Of a stretch of 64,000 nt of DNA, positions 35,743 through 45,469 are shown piece by piece. The notes beneath the pieces are model-generated. The model searched no databases. It was given only the letters and a program-made list of their open reading frames with translations, and was not told where the DNA came from. The stretch covers positions 19,116 through 83,115 of the forward strand of contig JAUHXQ010000005.1 of assembly GCA_030426905.1 (NCBI GenBank), given 5' to 3'. Source of the DNA: Alphaproteobacteria bacterium (lineage in GTDB: Bacteria; Pseudomonadota; Alphaproteobacteria; Rickettsiales; JABSSG01). Every line of letters starts with the position of its first letter. Position 1 is the first letter of the stretch. The position numbers and the translations under genes are program-made.

Positions 35743-36024
35743 CAATAAAATTTAAGTTTTTGCTACTCTCTCACACAATGATCAAAGATTTATCGTCATT
35801 GTAAAACCAATGTCTGAAATCTTAGAGAAAATTTGATCTTGTGCCTTTAAGCCATCTACTGGATCATTATTACGACAGTTTAAACAGTTTCTCAGCTGGC
35901 CTTGCAATTATACCGCGTGAATCATCTATTATACTAATTCTCACATTTAATAGTAGAGGATATGTACAATATTAAGAAAGCTGTTATTATATTCTGAGTT
36001 ATTAACTTAATAATGGTGGGAATA

Positions 36025-36345
36025 ATGCCAAAAACAATAATTAACCAAGAGATATATGAAAGAGCCAAGAGTCTATTATCAAAATTCAGAACTAATAGCA
36101 CAACAACTAACAAACTTAAAGCAGTGATGTCATCATATAAAAATGGTCTAAAGAAAGTATCAGAAGTATTTGATGTACATGTAACTTCTATACATAGATG
36201 GGCCAGACAAATTCGAGATAATGAGATAGAATCATTGGTAAATAAAAGTAAGCATCAAGATGGTATACTAATTAAGAATCATCATAAGGAAGAGATAGCA
36301 AAATGGTTGACACAGAATCCCAATCTATCAATTAAAGAAGTGACT
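36025..36345 (+). pseudogene. IS630-type transposase, N-terminal fragment cut by a Tn3 element
   Basis: About 107 residues of the N-terminal helix-turn-helix part of an IS630-like transposase (VSEVFDVHVTSIHRWARQI, then HHKEEIAKWLTQNPNLSIKEV). The frame runs directly into the left inverted repeat of the Tn3-family transposon at 36346. The catalytic half is not found beyond the far end at 40301, so the rest was deleted or displaced. ATG at 36025 has GGTGGGA just upstream. Confidence 0.7.
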
Positions 36346-36378
36346 GGGGTTATAAGCCTAAACCCCCGTATTTTCCGA
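36346..36378 (+). repeat. Left terminal inverted repeat of Tn3 element A
   Basis: Begins GGGGTTATAAGCCTAAACCC and continues to TTTTCCGA. The outer GGGG is typical of Tn3-family ends. Confidence 0.88.
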
Positions 36379-36380
36379 AA

Positions 36381-37004
36381 TTAAGAATTTATTATGGCTT
36401 CCCTTCTTTTTCTTATGTAAATTGACAGTGATATATGATTTGTATATCCCAGTACTTTAGCCATTTTTCGAACTGATAACCCATACCCGAGTAATTCTTT
36501 AATCTTGGGAACATCTTTATCAAATTTACTTTTTTGTAATGTGCCCTTGGGTTTTCCTAATATTTTACCTTGAGCTTTTTTAGCAGCTAATGCTTCCTTG
36601 GTACGTATGCTTATTAAATCTCGTTCAAGTTCACCTATCAAAGAAAATATTGTTACCATTATTTTAGACTGCATATCATGCTTTTGTTTGATATCAATAT
36701 TTTGTTTTATAACAATGATACGAATATTTCGCTTTATCAGATTATTAATAAGTTCTATGACTTCAGCGGTGCTTCTACCGAGTCTACTAAGCTCAGTTAC
36801 AATCAAAGCTTCTGCATCTTCTAATTTCTGCAGCAATTCATCTATGCGTCTTTGTTTTATACCTTTTTGTGAAGAAACGGTTATTTCTATAAACTCAGTA
36901 ATTTTAAATTCGTGCTTGCGTGCATACTCTAAAATTTCAAGCTTTTGATTATTGAGATCTTGCTTGTCAGTAGATATTCTTAAATAAGCAACTATTTTGG
37001 CCAT
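36381..37004 (-). CDS. tnpR: TnpR resolvase of Tn3 element A
   Basis: A 207-residue small serine recombinase with catalytic serine in YLRISTDKQD (about residue 10), TELSRLGRSTAEVI and GELERDLISIRTKEAL. The C-terminal helix-turn-helix (SVRKMAKVLGYTNHISLSIYI) would bind the res site, expected in the 137-base gap before tnpA. Its stop lies three bases inside the left inverted repeat boundary. It resolves cointegrates made by TnpA and probably represses both genes. Confidence 0.88.
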   Translation of the reverse strand: MAKIVAYLRISTDKQDLNNQKLEILEYARKHEFKITEFIEITVSSQKGIKQRRIDELLQKLEDAEALIVTELSRLGRSTAEVIELINNLIKRNIRIIVIKQNIDIKQKHDMQSKIMVTIFSLIGELERDLISIRTKEALAAKKAQGKILGKPKGTLQKSKFDKDVPKIKELLGYGLSVRKMAKVLGYTNHISLSIYIRKRREAIINS

Positions 37005-37141
37005 TTTTTGCAGCTGTTAAATAATAATCTAATTTTTATATAAAAATTATACAAAAAAGATATATGTTATAAAATCTTTTGCTTTATCAAAATGATAATA
37101 TACTGACGTTCGTTATACAACATCTAATTTGAATATAATTT

Positions 37142-40120
37142 ATGCGTGCTAGCAATAAAAGATTAACCATATTATCTAAGTTTGAACAATTTGTTTTGTA
37201 TGCTTTACCAGATTTTAATGACCCACAGAGAAAGAAATATTTTACCTTTAGTAGCGAAGAAGTTCAATTTATACTCAGTCGTTCAAAGCTATATGCACAA
37301 GTTTTTTGTGCTATACAGATAGGGTATTTCAAAGCAAAACAAACCTTCTTTCATTTTAAGTGGCAAGATATTCCTGCAGAAGATATCGCTTTTATTTTAA
37401 ACAGATATTTTTCTGATAGAAATTTTACACCAGTACCTATTACTAAGTATGAGTACTATTTGCAGCATAAGAAAATTTGTTCATTATTCCAGTATCAACC
37501 TTGGTCTAAGCAGTTTGCAAATATAGTAAATAGGAAGTTAGCAAAATTTACTAGGAGAGACATCAACATAACTTTTGTACTTACTGAGCTCCTTAGTTTT
37601 TTAAAAAAGAGCAAGATTATACGTCCAAACTACACTGTATTACAAGATATTATAAGCAGGGCAATTAGTAGAGAATATAAGCGCTTAACCAAAATACTTA
37701 AATCTATTGTAGATTATGAAAGCAATAAAGCTTTAGAAGCTCTTTTAAAAGAGCAAGATACCTTATCAAAACTGGCTGCACTAAAACAAGACACAAAAGA
37801 CTTTAAATATGGCATGATTTCAGAAGAAATAGAAAAATTTGAAACGCTTAAATCTTTGTATAAGATTGCTAAAGAGATATTGCCGACTTTAAAAATATCT
37901 CAACAAAATATCACTCATTTTGCTAGTCTTGCACATTATTATACAATTTATGAATTACGCAGATTTAGGCCAGAAACAACAAATCTATATTTGCTATGTT
38001 ATGTTTGGTTGCGTTACCAACAAATTACAGATAATCTAGTTAATGCATTTTGCTATAAAGTAACCAAATTTTATAATGAAGCAAAATCCTATGCTCAAGA
38101 AGAGATGATACAAGATTATACTAGGTGCCACAGTAACCTACCATTGATAGGAAATGTTTTAGAGCTTTTTCTACAAGATTTTGAAGATGCTACTAAATTT
38201 GAATCTATTAAGAAAATGGCTTTTAATATACTATCACGTGACCAACTGCAGAAGACAGTAAAATATCTAAGCAATAAACCAAGTGAAATATCTTTAAGAT
38301 GGGAATTTGTTGATAAGAATATCAAGCGTATAACTAAAAACCTTCGACCATTATTCACTAAACTTGATTTTTCTAGCATAGATACAAACAGCATATGGAT
38401 TACTATCATTCAACATTTCAAAGAAAGCTTTGAAGATTTTAGCCATAAAGCTATGTTTAAAGTTATACCAAAAAATCTAAAGCCATATCTAGTAAATGAA
38501 AATGCTGAAATAAATAGAAACTGTTATGAATTTTGGCTTTATCTTAAAACAAGTTATCTCCTAAAAGGAGAGTTATATTTAAATGATAGTATCAAATACA
38601 AGCATTTAGACCATGAGCTTATTTCCTTGTCAAGCAAGAAATCTGAAATCAAAGAACTAGATTTGCCTTTATTTAAAACTACTATAAAAAAGCACCTAAA
38701 AGAAAGAATAAAAATACTCAATAATCTTTGGATCACATTTAATGAAAAATTAAACCAAGGCAAGCTATCCCATCTAAAATTCAACCATGATACTCAAGAT
38801 TTAATATGGAATAAAATTAGAGCAAATGATAAGAAAGTACAGGAGCAGTTTTATAACCAAATACCTCTGAGAAGCATCATTGATATATTTAGATTTGTAG
38901 ATAAGAAGTGTAATTTTTTATCTACCTTTCTCCATCTACAGCCACGTTATGCCAAACAAGAAGCAGAGAAAGATATATTAATTGCTTCCATTATGGCACA
39001 AGCTATGAATTATGGTAGTTTTAAGATGGCTGAAACTAGTGACATAGATTATCATAATATTAACTATACTTATAAGCAGTACTTACGACTTGCTACATTA
39101 ACAAACTCTAACGATGCAATTACTAATGCTGTTACAGAGCTTAATATTTTCAAATATTACTGCTTTGATTTGAATGCTATTTATGGGGCAGTAGATGGTC
39201 AAAAATATGAGCTTGAGTATGCAACACTAAAAGCACGACACTCCACAAAACATAAAGGACGTGGGGTAGTAGCCTATACTTTGCTTTCTAATCATATTCC
39301 ATTACAAACTCAAGTTATTGGGGGTAATGAACATGAAAGTTATTATGTCTACGATATTTTACAATCCAATACTTCTGACATCAAACCCAGTGCTATTTCT
39401 GGAGATATGCACTCAATAAACAAAGCAAATTTTGCAATCTTATCCTGGTATGGATACGAATTTACTCCACGTTTTAGAAATCTATATACCCAGCTCAATC
39501 ATCTTTACTGCGCTAAAAAATTATCAAAATATAGGAAATATCTAGTAAAGCCTGTTGGGCAAATAAAAGAACAATTAATCATTGACGAGTGGCCGAATCT
39601 CAAAAGAATTATGGCAACCCTAGCTCTTAAAGAAACTACTCAAAGTATCATAATTAAAAAATTGTGCACTTATACTCATACAAATAAAATGCGCCAAGCA
39701 TTATTTGAGTATGACAAACTAGAGCGTAGTATATATACATTGAAGTACTTGTCTGATTCAAAGCTACAGCAAATAGTGCATCATTCTCAAAATAGAATTG
39801 AATCATATCACAATCTACGTGCCGCTATTGCACAAGTTAATGGTAAGAAGGAGCTTCATGGCAAAACTGATATAGATATAGAAATTAGTAATCAGTGCGG
39901 AAGACTGGTAGCTAATGCCATTATCTATTACAATTCAGCAATACTTTCTGATTTGCTTGAGAAGCAACAACTCTACAAAAGTGATAGGATGTCAAAAAAA
40001 TTACGTAAAATCTCACCTGTTGCTTGGCAACACATACATCTTTTGGGTCATTATAATTTTAAGAAAAGAAGCCAACAGCTTTTGGATCTAGATGCATTAA
40101 TGGAAAATATAAAAATATAA
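37142..40120 (+). CDS. tnpA: TnpA transposase of Tn3 element A
   Basis: A 992-residue transposase of usual Tn3-family length. The N-terminal DUF4158-like part (KYFTFSSEEVQFIL) binds the inverted repeats; the C-terminal catalytic part has the first acidic residue in AVDGQKYEL, the second in ISGDMHSINKANFA and the third in NRIESYHNLRAA. The frame is uninterrupted and the gene ends about 150 bases before the right repeat, so the element may be active. Confidence 0.92.
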   Translation: MRASNKRLTILSKFEQFVLYALPDFNDPQRKKYFTFSSEEVQFILSRSKLYAQVFCAIQIGYFKAKQTFFHFKWQDIPAEDIAFILNRYFSDRNFTPVPITKYEYYLQHKKICSLFQYQPWSKQFANIVNRKLAKFTRRDINITFVLTELLSFLKKSKIIRPNYTVLQDIISRAISREYKRLTKILKSIVDYESNKALEALLKEQDTLSKLAALKQDTKDFKYGMISEEIEKFETLKSLYKIAKEILPTLKISQQNITHFASLAHYYTIYELRRFRPETTNLYLLCYVWLRYQQITDNLVNAFCYKVTKFYNEAKSYAQEEMIQDYTRCHSNLPLIGNVLELFLQDFEDATKFESIKKMAFNILSRDQLQKTVKYLSNKPSEISLRWEFVDKNIKRITKNLRPLFTKLDFSSIDTNSIWITIIQHFKESFEDFSHKAMFKVIPKNLKPYLVNENAEINRNCYEFWLYLKTSYLLKGELYLNDSIKYKHLDHELISLSSKKSEIKELDLPLFKTTIKKHLKERIKILNNLWITFNEKLNQGKLSHLKFNHDTQDLIWNKIRANDKKVQEQFYNQIPLRSIIDIFRFVDKKCNFLSTFLHLQPRYAKQEAEKDILIASIMAQAMNYGSFKMAETSDIDYHNINYTYKQYLRLATLTNSNDAITNAVTELNIFKYYCFDLNAIYGAVDGQKYELEYATLKARHSTKHKGRGVVAYTLLSNHIPLQTQVIGGNEHESYYVYDILQSNTSDIKPSAISGDMHSINKANFAILSWYGYEFTPRFRNLYTQLNHLYCAKKLSKYRKYLVKPVGQIKEQLIIDEWPNLKRIMATLALKETTQSIIIKKLCTYTHTNKMRQALFEYDKLERSIYTLKYLSDSKLQQIVHHSQNRIESYHNLRAAIAQVNGKKELHGKTDIDIEISNQCGRLVANAIIYYNSAILSDLLEKQQLYKSDRMSKKLRKISPVAWQHIHLLGHYNFKKRSQQLLDLDALMENIKI

Positions 40121-40268
40121 TGATAGTTATTGAAAAAAAGGGGAAATATTCACAATGTAAAACAGCATATCTTTGTAGACCATACAATAGCCTAGAATAA
40201 AATTTGAAACAATAACAAACTATCTATATACTGGAAAAACAAGGCAAAATTTGAAGAAAAAGATAAAA

Positions 40269-40301
40269 TCGGAAAATACGGGGGTTTGGGCTTACAACCC
40301 C
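40269..40301 (-). repeat. Right terminal inverted repeat of Tn3 element A
   Basis: Reverse complement begins GGGGTTGTAAGCCCAAACCC, differing at two positions from the left end. Confidence 0.88.
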
Positions 40302-40411
40302 ATATAAATCAATTTCTAGGTATTTTTAGAGCCCTAATGTAAAATACATATAATTTCATAAATTACCCTCTTAAAATGCATTTATGGAAGAAAAATTCTC
40401 CTACTCTTTCT

Positions 40412-40450
40412 GGGGTATGACGATCAATGGAACGAAAAGTTACGCTAAGG
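40412..40450 (+). repeat. Left terminal inverted repeat of Tn3-like element B
   Basis: Begins GGGGTATGACGATCAATGGA and continues with ACGAAAAGTTACGCTAAGG. Its mate is at 45412-45450. The end of the broken resolvase frame lies within it. Confidence 0.85.
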
Positions 40451-40816
40451 AATTTCTATCATCTGAAATTGCGATATATCGATAGAAAGTAGCTCTAGAG
40501 ATTGTTAAAATTTTACAGATTTCATATTTTTTTTGCTGTTAAGACTTTTGGGTCTGTTGCTAGTACTTTTTTTCGTCCACCTTTTACTCCTCTAGCTCTA
40601 GCTGCTTTAAGGCCAGCTGTAGTTCTTTCTTGAATTAATCTTCTTTCAAATTGAGCAAGTGATGAAAATATATTAAATATTAAATCGCCTGAAGCAGTTG
40701 TAGTATCAATGGCCCCATCACACAAGGATTTGAAGTTTAAGTGCATTGATTTGTAAATCCAGATCCTGATCATGTTTACTAACTCGAGCATAACCAATTT
40801 TTCTATTATTTCTCAT
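40440..40816 (-). pseudogene. tnpR: Broken resolvase of Tn3-like element B
   Basis: The frame opens at 40816 with RKIGYARVSKHDQDLDLQ, then an internal deletion of about 70 codons joins it out of frame to SLCDGAIDTTTASGDL and QFERRLIQERTTAGLKAARA. A second frameshift lies in an A run near 40528, after which the helix-turn-helix ICKILTISRATFYRYI continues in another frame. The corrected end falls inside the left inverted repeat, as in element A. Confidence 0.8.
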
Positions 40817-41091
40817 TTATTATGATACACTATATTGAGATGGGGTTATGATATATGATTTAGATGATTTTTCAACTATTTTTTATTCTCTCGTTAAACC
40901 CTCGTTTCTTGAGACACAATGTCAGTTGATTTTTTAACAAATAAGCATGAAGATGTTGCAAAACTTTTACCTTTGATGAGTAAACATATTATTTGTAACT
41001 ACTACACAGCGCATTACGCTACTGAACTCAAGGTACACGACAACGTTCTTCGAACCAGTGCGCCTTTGGTACGTTAGATTACAAAACTCTA

Positions 41092-41511
41092 TTACTCTAT
41101 TTCAAAGGTATTTTCTGCAACTAATCTTATATGCTCATAATCACAAAAGTTTTCATTATCCTTTAAACAAGGTACTACGGGTGCAGAATAAGTAACTTTA
41201 TATTCTCCTGGATGAGCATCCTTAAAATCGCATATTGATGCAATATTTACTTTACTTGCTAGAAATTCGTTAGCTAATAGCTCTAAATTTTTTTGAGCTA
41301 CTATAGAAGGATAATGCATAGGTTTACAATTAACATTGGTTGTTCCTTCAATAGGTTCTATAACATACTTCCAATGATACAGATTTTTCGATAATAATCC
41401 TTCTGGTATCATTAAATCTTTCGGGGAGTCATTCCAAAGTTTAAGGTTAACTGTGACATTTGTAGTATCAAAGTAATTTAGTACAAGATTTGGTTTAATG
41501 TAAGATGTCAT
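41092..41511 (-). CDS. Beta-rich protein resembling the N-terminal domain of M35-type peptidases
   Basis: A 139-residue protein with a perfect AAGGAGG ribosome binding site. The pattern of alternating strands (VTVNLKLWNDS, WKYVIEP, ending GEYKVTYSAPV) resembles the beta-sandwich domain that precedes the catalytic domain in lysine-specific metalloendopeptidases. No signal peptide is visible. It lies 65 bases downstream of the metalloprotease-like gene on the same strand, so the two could be a single architecture split into separate proteins, or this could be a partner or inhibitor of the protease. The similarity is by eye and modest. Confidence 0.5.
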   Translation of the reverse strand: MTSYIKPNLVLNYFDTTNVTVNLKLWNDSPKDLMIPEGLLSKNLYHWKYVIEPIEGTTNVNCKPMHYPSIVAQKNLELLANEFLASKVNIASICDFKDAHPGEYKVTYSAPVVPCLKDNENFCDYEHIRLVAENTFEIE

Positions 41512-41576
41512 TTTTACCTCCTTAATCTATCCAAGTATACAATATTTTGCTAAAGAGTCTATTGTTCATTTTATGT

Positions 41577-42512
41577 TCAGAGCACATTTTCGAAAAGCAT
41601 TGAAAAACAAGTAGGGTCTTTTGCTGTAATTTCTATATCACACTTTAATGCATGTTGAATACATAATTTTTTGCTATAACCTATTTCTACTATTTCATCA
41701 TCACCATTGCTAATAGAGTGGTGCATTTCATGCAAAATAACATCTATTAAAGTTAAGTTGTGTTGAGTTAAGAAAAATGTAGGGCAAAGTAAAATATCAT
41801 TTGTAGATTTAGTTTTTGTATAATTATTAGGCGCTTTAACACTTGCAAGGTCAAAGCCTGTCAATTCTAAATTATCTACTGGAAAATAAGGATGAGATGC
41901 ATATAAGTTTGCTTTAAATTTATCATATATTTGTGCATTATAACTTGTATTTTCACTTAAACCTGCAAACGCCTTATATTCTCTCGTACAAGTCTTGTAA
42001 AATACAAAATCACCAGCTATCGGTGAGAAGGTTGATAAAGTATTACAGTGGAAATCAGCGCAAGATCTGCCGTCTAGTCCTTCCATATAAGCAATTTTGA
42101 TACAACCCCGGTCTTCTAAAAAATGATATAGAGGCGTTAGATAACTATTAAAAATCTCATGAGCTTCATTATTTAAAGTATCTTTACACAAATAGGTCTT
42201 ATAAGTATCCATATTATACAATTTTGATACAACCTCAAACGAGAGTGTATCTAATTCGTAAATAGGTTGAAATATATGCTGCTGAATTTGATCTACGCTT
42301 TTTTGTAACAATGATTTGATATAAAAATTAGAAGAAATGAGCATAAAAGGTTGATATTTTGTGTGTATAAAGTTATCAGTATTATTTTTATTACTGTTAC
42401 AGTTATTGCAATTAACATCGCGCTGTTTAAAAAGGGAATTATATTGCATACTAATATATGCAAAACTAATAAATAGCGACCCAAAGATCATATGTTTTTT
42501 AGCTTTTAACAT
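41577..42512 (-). CDS. M35-like (aspzincin) metalloprotease, membrane-anchored or exported
   Basis: A 311-residue protein. The ATG at 42512 is chosen because GGAGG lies five bases upstream; the frame is open to 42554. Residues 5-25 form a hydrophobic signal or anchor (MIFGSLFISFAYISM). Near the end, DVILHEMHHSISNGDDEIVEIGY provides the HExxH zinc site and a downstream acidic residue, and the closing TCFSMLFENVL resembles the conserved end of M35 peptidases. The central region, with paired cysteines, is unassigned. Position within a transposon next to another eukaryote-directed gene suggests a secreted factor; this is inference. Confidence 0.65.
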   Translation of the reverse strand: MLKAKKHMIFGSLFISFAYISMQYNSLFKQRDVNCNNCNSNKNNTDNFIHTKYQPFMLISSNFYIKSLLQKSVDQIQQHIFQPIYELDTLSFEVVSKLYNMDTYKTYLCKDTLNNEAHEIFNSYLTPLYHFLEDRGCIKIAYMEGLDGRSCADFHCNTLSTFSPIAGDFVFYKTCTREYKAFAGLSENTSYNAQIYDKFKANLYASHPYFPVDNLELTGFDLASVKAPNNYTKTKSTNDILLCPTFFLTQHNLTLIDVILHEMHHSISNGDDEIVEIGYSKKLCIQHALKCDIEITAKDPTCFSMLFENVL

Positions 42513-42824
42513 TTCGTCCTCCAGCAAATTTAGCCTGCTTTGGCTAGAATTCACTTCAAACCTTTATAGAGAGCTGTTTTGTAGAATCTGCACAGCTAAC
42601 AAAGCCTAGCTCCAGCAGGCTTTTATCATTAACCAAATAGTCAGCTTTTATTAATACATACATTAAAAACTTGTTAATATCAAGGTATTTTAATAATGAG
42701 TTCATAAAATCAAGCTAAATAGAGACCATTCAAAACTTAAGGTAGTGTGAGATCGCTCATGTGTGTAATTTGGCAAGAGATAAAAAGATAAAATTGTGAT
42801 TTGCTTATTTGTTTTCATTTTCTG

Positions 42825-42935
42825 TTACTTCAGCAGACCTCCAGGAAAATATCTGTAAAAAGTAGAATAAGTAACTCCTAGTCTTTTTGCTATATCTCTA
42901 ACACTAATCTTTTTATTTTGAACGGAAATGTTCAT
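42825..42935 (-). pseudogene. Resolvase C-terminal helix-turn-helix fragment
   Basis: Thirty-six codons read KISVRDIAKRLGVTYSTFYR and then YFPGG before the stop, the typical DNA-binding end of a small serine recombinase. The catalytic domain is missing upstream. The remaining roughly 400 bases of this gap (42513-42824 and 42936-43064) show no gene I can support. Confidence 0.7.
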
Positions 42936-43064
42936 TAACTATAAAAAATTTCAAAAGAATGAGTTAATCTGACAGATTGTATGTCACTGATACAATGGGA
43001 ATTATGCAGGAAGTAGAGAAGATGTTTTACAATCTAATAAATAGAAAAGATTTTATTTACAATG

Positions 43065-44981
43065 CTACAACTCACCATCGCCAGCGTTGGGAGCTAATTC
43101 TCCTGCCAAATTTTGCTCTTCTTCAGGAGGTTGTTGAGCTGTTTCTACACCTAGATTATTTCCTTCTTTTTGATCTTGTTTGCTACTTGCTCTTTCTTTA
43201 GGCTGATCATCTTGTTGCTGCTGTAATTTATTATTCTCTTCCTTTATCTTACGAATTTCCTCATCTTTCTTCGCAATTTCCTCTTTCAACTGAGCAATTT
43301 TCTTGGCATTTTCCTTATCTTTCTTCGCAATTTCCTCATCTTTCTTCGCAATTTCCTCTTTCGATTTTTGCTTTTCTTCTTTCAATTTTCGCTTTTCTTC
43401 TTCCAATTTTTGCTTTTCTTCTTCTGTATATCCCTTGCACATCGTTAACCTTATATGTGTAAGAATACGATCAGGTCTATCTCCTTCATCTATTATTTCT
43501 AAACTTTTAAGCCATGCTGGCATTTTGTAGTATCCTTCTTCACAAGATGCATCGCTTTTATGTGCAAAACTAACATAAGTTATATCAGGATGCTGCAACT
43601 TATACTGCACAAAATCGCTAATAGAATCAAGATTGTAGTAATCACGATCCGGACTTACACTAAAGAAAGAAAAAAGTTCGTCTAAAACACTAGTCCCTTT
43701 CAAAAAAAGTGTAGCACTGAGTCCGGAACTCAGAGCGATTAAAGGCGTCACTATATTCTTCCACAAACTGCCCTCTTTACCTGAAGGCTTCGCAGTTATT
43801 ATAGTCAGTATACCAGAGAGGCAGGCAAAGACAACAGTAGTACCTTGTATGAAAGGTTTTATATAGTATTCATCTTGGTACCAGTGCAGCTTTTTTACAG
43901 AAAGCTCATATTCTTCAAATTGTTTTTGAGTGTCATTGGAGCTCTTTGCCATAAAAGCATAATCTTGTGGTGTTAAGCCAAACTTATCTGGAGCTAGTAT
44001 CATTCTATCCGTTTCTGCGCACTTCCTTTCTTTCCACAATTGGTTGATTACACCTTCATTATGTGCCATTAAGGCAATGCTAAGCAAGTTTACACCTAAA
44101 AACTCCTGCTTACAGTCTATAAGAAAGCTACCTTCCTCGAATGTAATGTTCCTCTGGTTCATGATATCCCCTATGAGCCTATCATACATGGCAGGTTTAA
44201 ATTGAGCTATTTTTTCTTTGACGTTTTTCATATTCTCAACAAATTGGCTCATATTGTGCAAAGATTCACAAGAACTTTCTTGCCCTTCTCTCAATTTTTT
44301 ATACTCTCCTGTAGCGGCTGAAAGTAAGTTATCAATTCTCTTAAAAACTAATGCGCTATACCCAACAGCTTGCGGAGAATGAGTGTCTTGCAGTAAACCT
44401 CCATCTATCAGCTTCTCTATAGATTGCACAGCTCTGCTATGTTTCCCCCACTCGCTACAGTTGAAATTGTTATATGATTGTTCTAAAATGTCAATGAAAA
44501 CTTTTAATAACTTAGTTGTTTTTATACCAAATTTGCTTAGAGCTTCTGCAATTAAAAACGACTGCAAAGGAGTATACTTCGACTTTCTACTGGCGTCAAA
44601 AAGATGATCTAAATTCTCAATTACTGCTTCTCTATCACTCATTTCCAAATGCGCGCAATTACCCAGTGCCTCTGCTGCTCTTAGTGCCGTAGCCTGTTCT
44701 GGATGCTTCATGAATTCGCATAAAAATTTTATGCCATTTTTAAAAATTGTAGTATCTCCTCGGTCCAGCCAAATCCCTAGAGTAAATCCTAGTAAATGCA
44801 ATGATTGGTAAACTGCTCCACCTTCTTCTAAACTGATATTGTTTTTTTTGTGGTTCGATATTTCTTCTAACAATAATTGTGTTTGATTATCATCTTTTAA
44901 AAATGCGGCAAGTGTATCAATATTTTTACCTATTTTATCGCCAGACATCACTTTTAGCTGATTTAGTAGTTGTGCAGACAT
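43065..44981 (-). CDS. Large HEAT/ankyrin-like membrane protein with coiled-coil tail, effector-like
   Basis: A 638-residue protein with GGAGG before its ATG. Residues 1-210 are helical with HEAT/ARM-like character (ALRAAEALGNCAHLEMSDR). A weak ankyrin-like unit follows near 285-345 (LLSIALMAHNEGVINQL and DKFGLTPQDYAFMA). Two membrane segments lie about 378-400 and 413-432. From about 520 to 590 there is a Lys/Glu coiled coil with repeated IAKKDEE units, and the last residues are Gln/Glu-rich. Such layouts are common in proteins that intracellular bacteria place in host membranes. No enzyme domain is recognised. Confidence 0.65.
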   Translation of the reverse strand: MSAQLLNQLKVMSGDKIGKNIDTLAAFLKDDNQTQLLLEEISNHKKNNISLEEGGAVYQSLHLLGFTLGIWLDRGDTTIFKNGIKFLCEFMKHPEQATALRAAEALGNCAHLEMSDREAVIENLDHLFDASRKSKYTPLQSFLIAEALSKFGIKTTKLLKVFIDILEQSYNNFNCSEWGKHSRAVQSIEKLIDGGLLQDTHSPQAVGYSALVFKRIDNLLSAATGEYKKLREGQESSCESLHNMSQFVENMKNVKEKIAQFKPAMYDRLIGDIMNQRNITFEEGSFLIDCKQEFLGVNLLSIALMAHNEGVINQLWKERKCAETDRMILAPDKFGLTPQDYAFMAKSSNDTQKQFEEYELSVKKLHWYQDEYYIKPFIQGTTVVFACLSGILTIITAKPSGKEGSLWKNIVTPLIALSSGLSATLFLKGTSVLDELFSFFSVSPDRDYYNLDSISDFVQYKLQHPDITYVSFAHKSDASCEEGYYKMPAWLKSLEIIDEGDRPDRILTHIRLTMCKGYTEEEKQKLEEEKRKLKEEKQKSKEEIAKKDEEIAKKDKENAKKIAQLKEEIAKKDEEIRKIKEENNKLQQQQDDQPKERASSKQDQKEGNNLGVETAQQPPEEEQNLAGELAPNAGDGEL

Positions 44982-45144
44982 GTTACCTCCTCATTAACTG
45001 CTTAGTAATATAACCCCCGTATCATAGCTAAAACAATTCTTAACTCCTGTCAATAAGCTTTGTTCATTTGTTTGTAAAATACTTTCCTTTTAAAGTCTTG
45101 TTGCTTTGAAATAACCAAATTGTAATAAAGGAAGATTTTACTTC

Positions 45145-45438
45145 GTGTGGCAGCAGCAGTTGAACTCTTTTTATCATGACGCTGGCATAAAAAAACGAGG
45201 GTTAAAATATACCATGAAACACCGGGATGACGTTTTGCGTATTAGTGCATCTCTAAAACTAGGACATATTAGAGCTGCAGAATTAATTAAGTCCTTATTT
45301 ACAAATAATAGACCCTCTAGCCTTGCAAACGCTCTTGTCAAATTTATAGATGATGAGGAATATCGTATACATATACTCACGCAATTTAACAAGGATGTTG
45401 TAAAACTTTCACCTATGCGTAACTTTTCGTTCCATTGA
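45145..45438 (+). pseudogene. tnpA: Tn3 TnpA C-terminal fragment
   Basis: About 97 codons similar to the end of Tn3-family transposases (LGHIRAAELIKSLF, then LANALVKFIDDEEYRIHILT). The frame ends inside the right inverted repeat, exactly where tnpA ends in intact Tn3 relatives. All upstream catalytic sequence is gone. Confidence 0.65.
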
Positions 45439-45450
45439 TCGTCATACCCC
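45412..45450 (-). repeat. Right terminal inverted repeat of Tn3-like element B
   Basis: Reverse complement begins GGGGTATGACGATCAATGGA and differs from the left end only at two positions near its inner edge. Confidence 0.85.
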
Positions 45451-45469
45451 TAATTTAATGTGCTCATTT

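Larger units (their letters stand above)
36346..40301. mobile_element. Tn3-family transposon A (complete)
   Basis: Bounded by 33-bp terminal inverted repeats beginning GGGG (36346-36378 and 40269-40301) that agree at 31 of 33 positions. It holds only tnpR (minus) and tnpA (plus), divergently arranged with the presumed resolution site between them, and no cargo. It lies within an IS630 fragment. No 5-bp target duplication is visible (left flank TGACT, right flank ATATA), which points to later rearrangement at one end. Confidence 0.88.
40412..45450. mobile_element. Tn3-like element B, decayed, with protease/effector-like cargo
   Basis: Bounded by 39-bp inverted repeats starting GGGGTATGACGATCAATGGA, which agree at 37 of 39 positions and closely resemble the classical Tn3/Tn21-type end. 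A broken resolvase gene lies at the left end and a C-terminal tnpA fragment at the right end, the usual Tn3 layout, but the middle is replaced by three intact minus-strand genes (41092-44981). It can no longer move by itself unless another transposase recognises its ends. No target duplication is visible. Confidence 0.8.

Noticed and set aside
35743..36012. Possible coding remnant on the minus strand (VDGLKAQDQIFSKISDIGF)
   Set aside because: A short stretch reads like protein, but stops interrupt it and I could not name a family.
40919..41077. 52-codon plus-strand frame (TNKHEDVAKLLPLMSKHII)
   Set aside because: It might be a piece of a Tn3 transposase, but the match is too short and vague to assert.
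43300..43420. CRISPR-like periodicity
   Set aside because: The repeated bases encode the Lys/Glu coiled coil of the large effector-like protein; there are no unique spacers.
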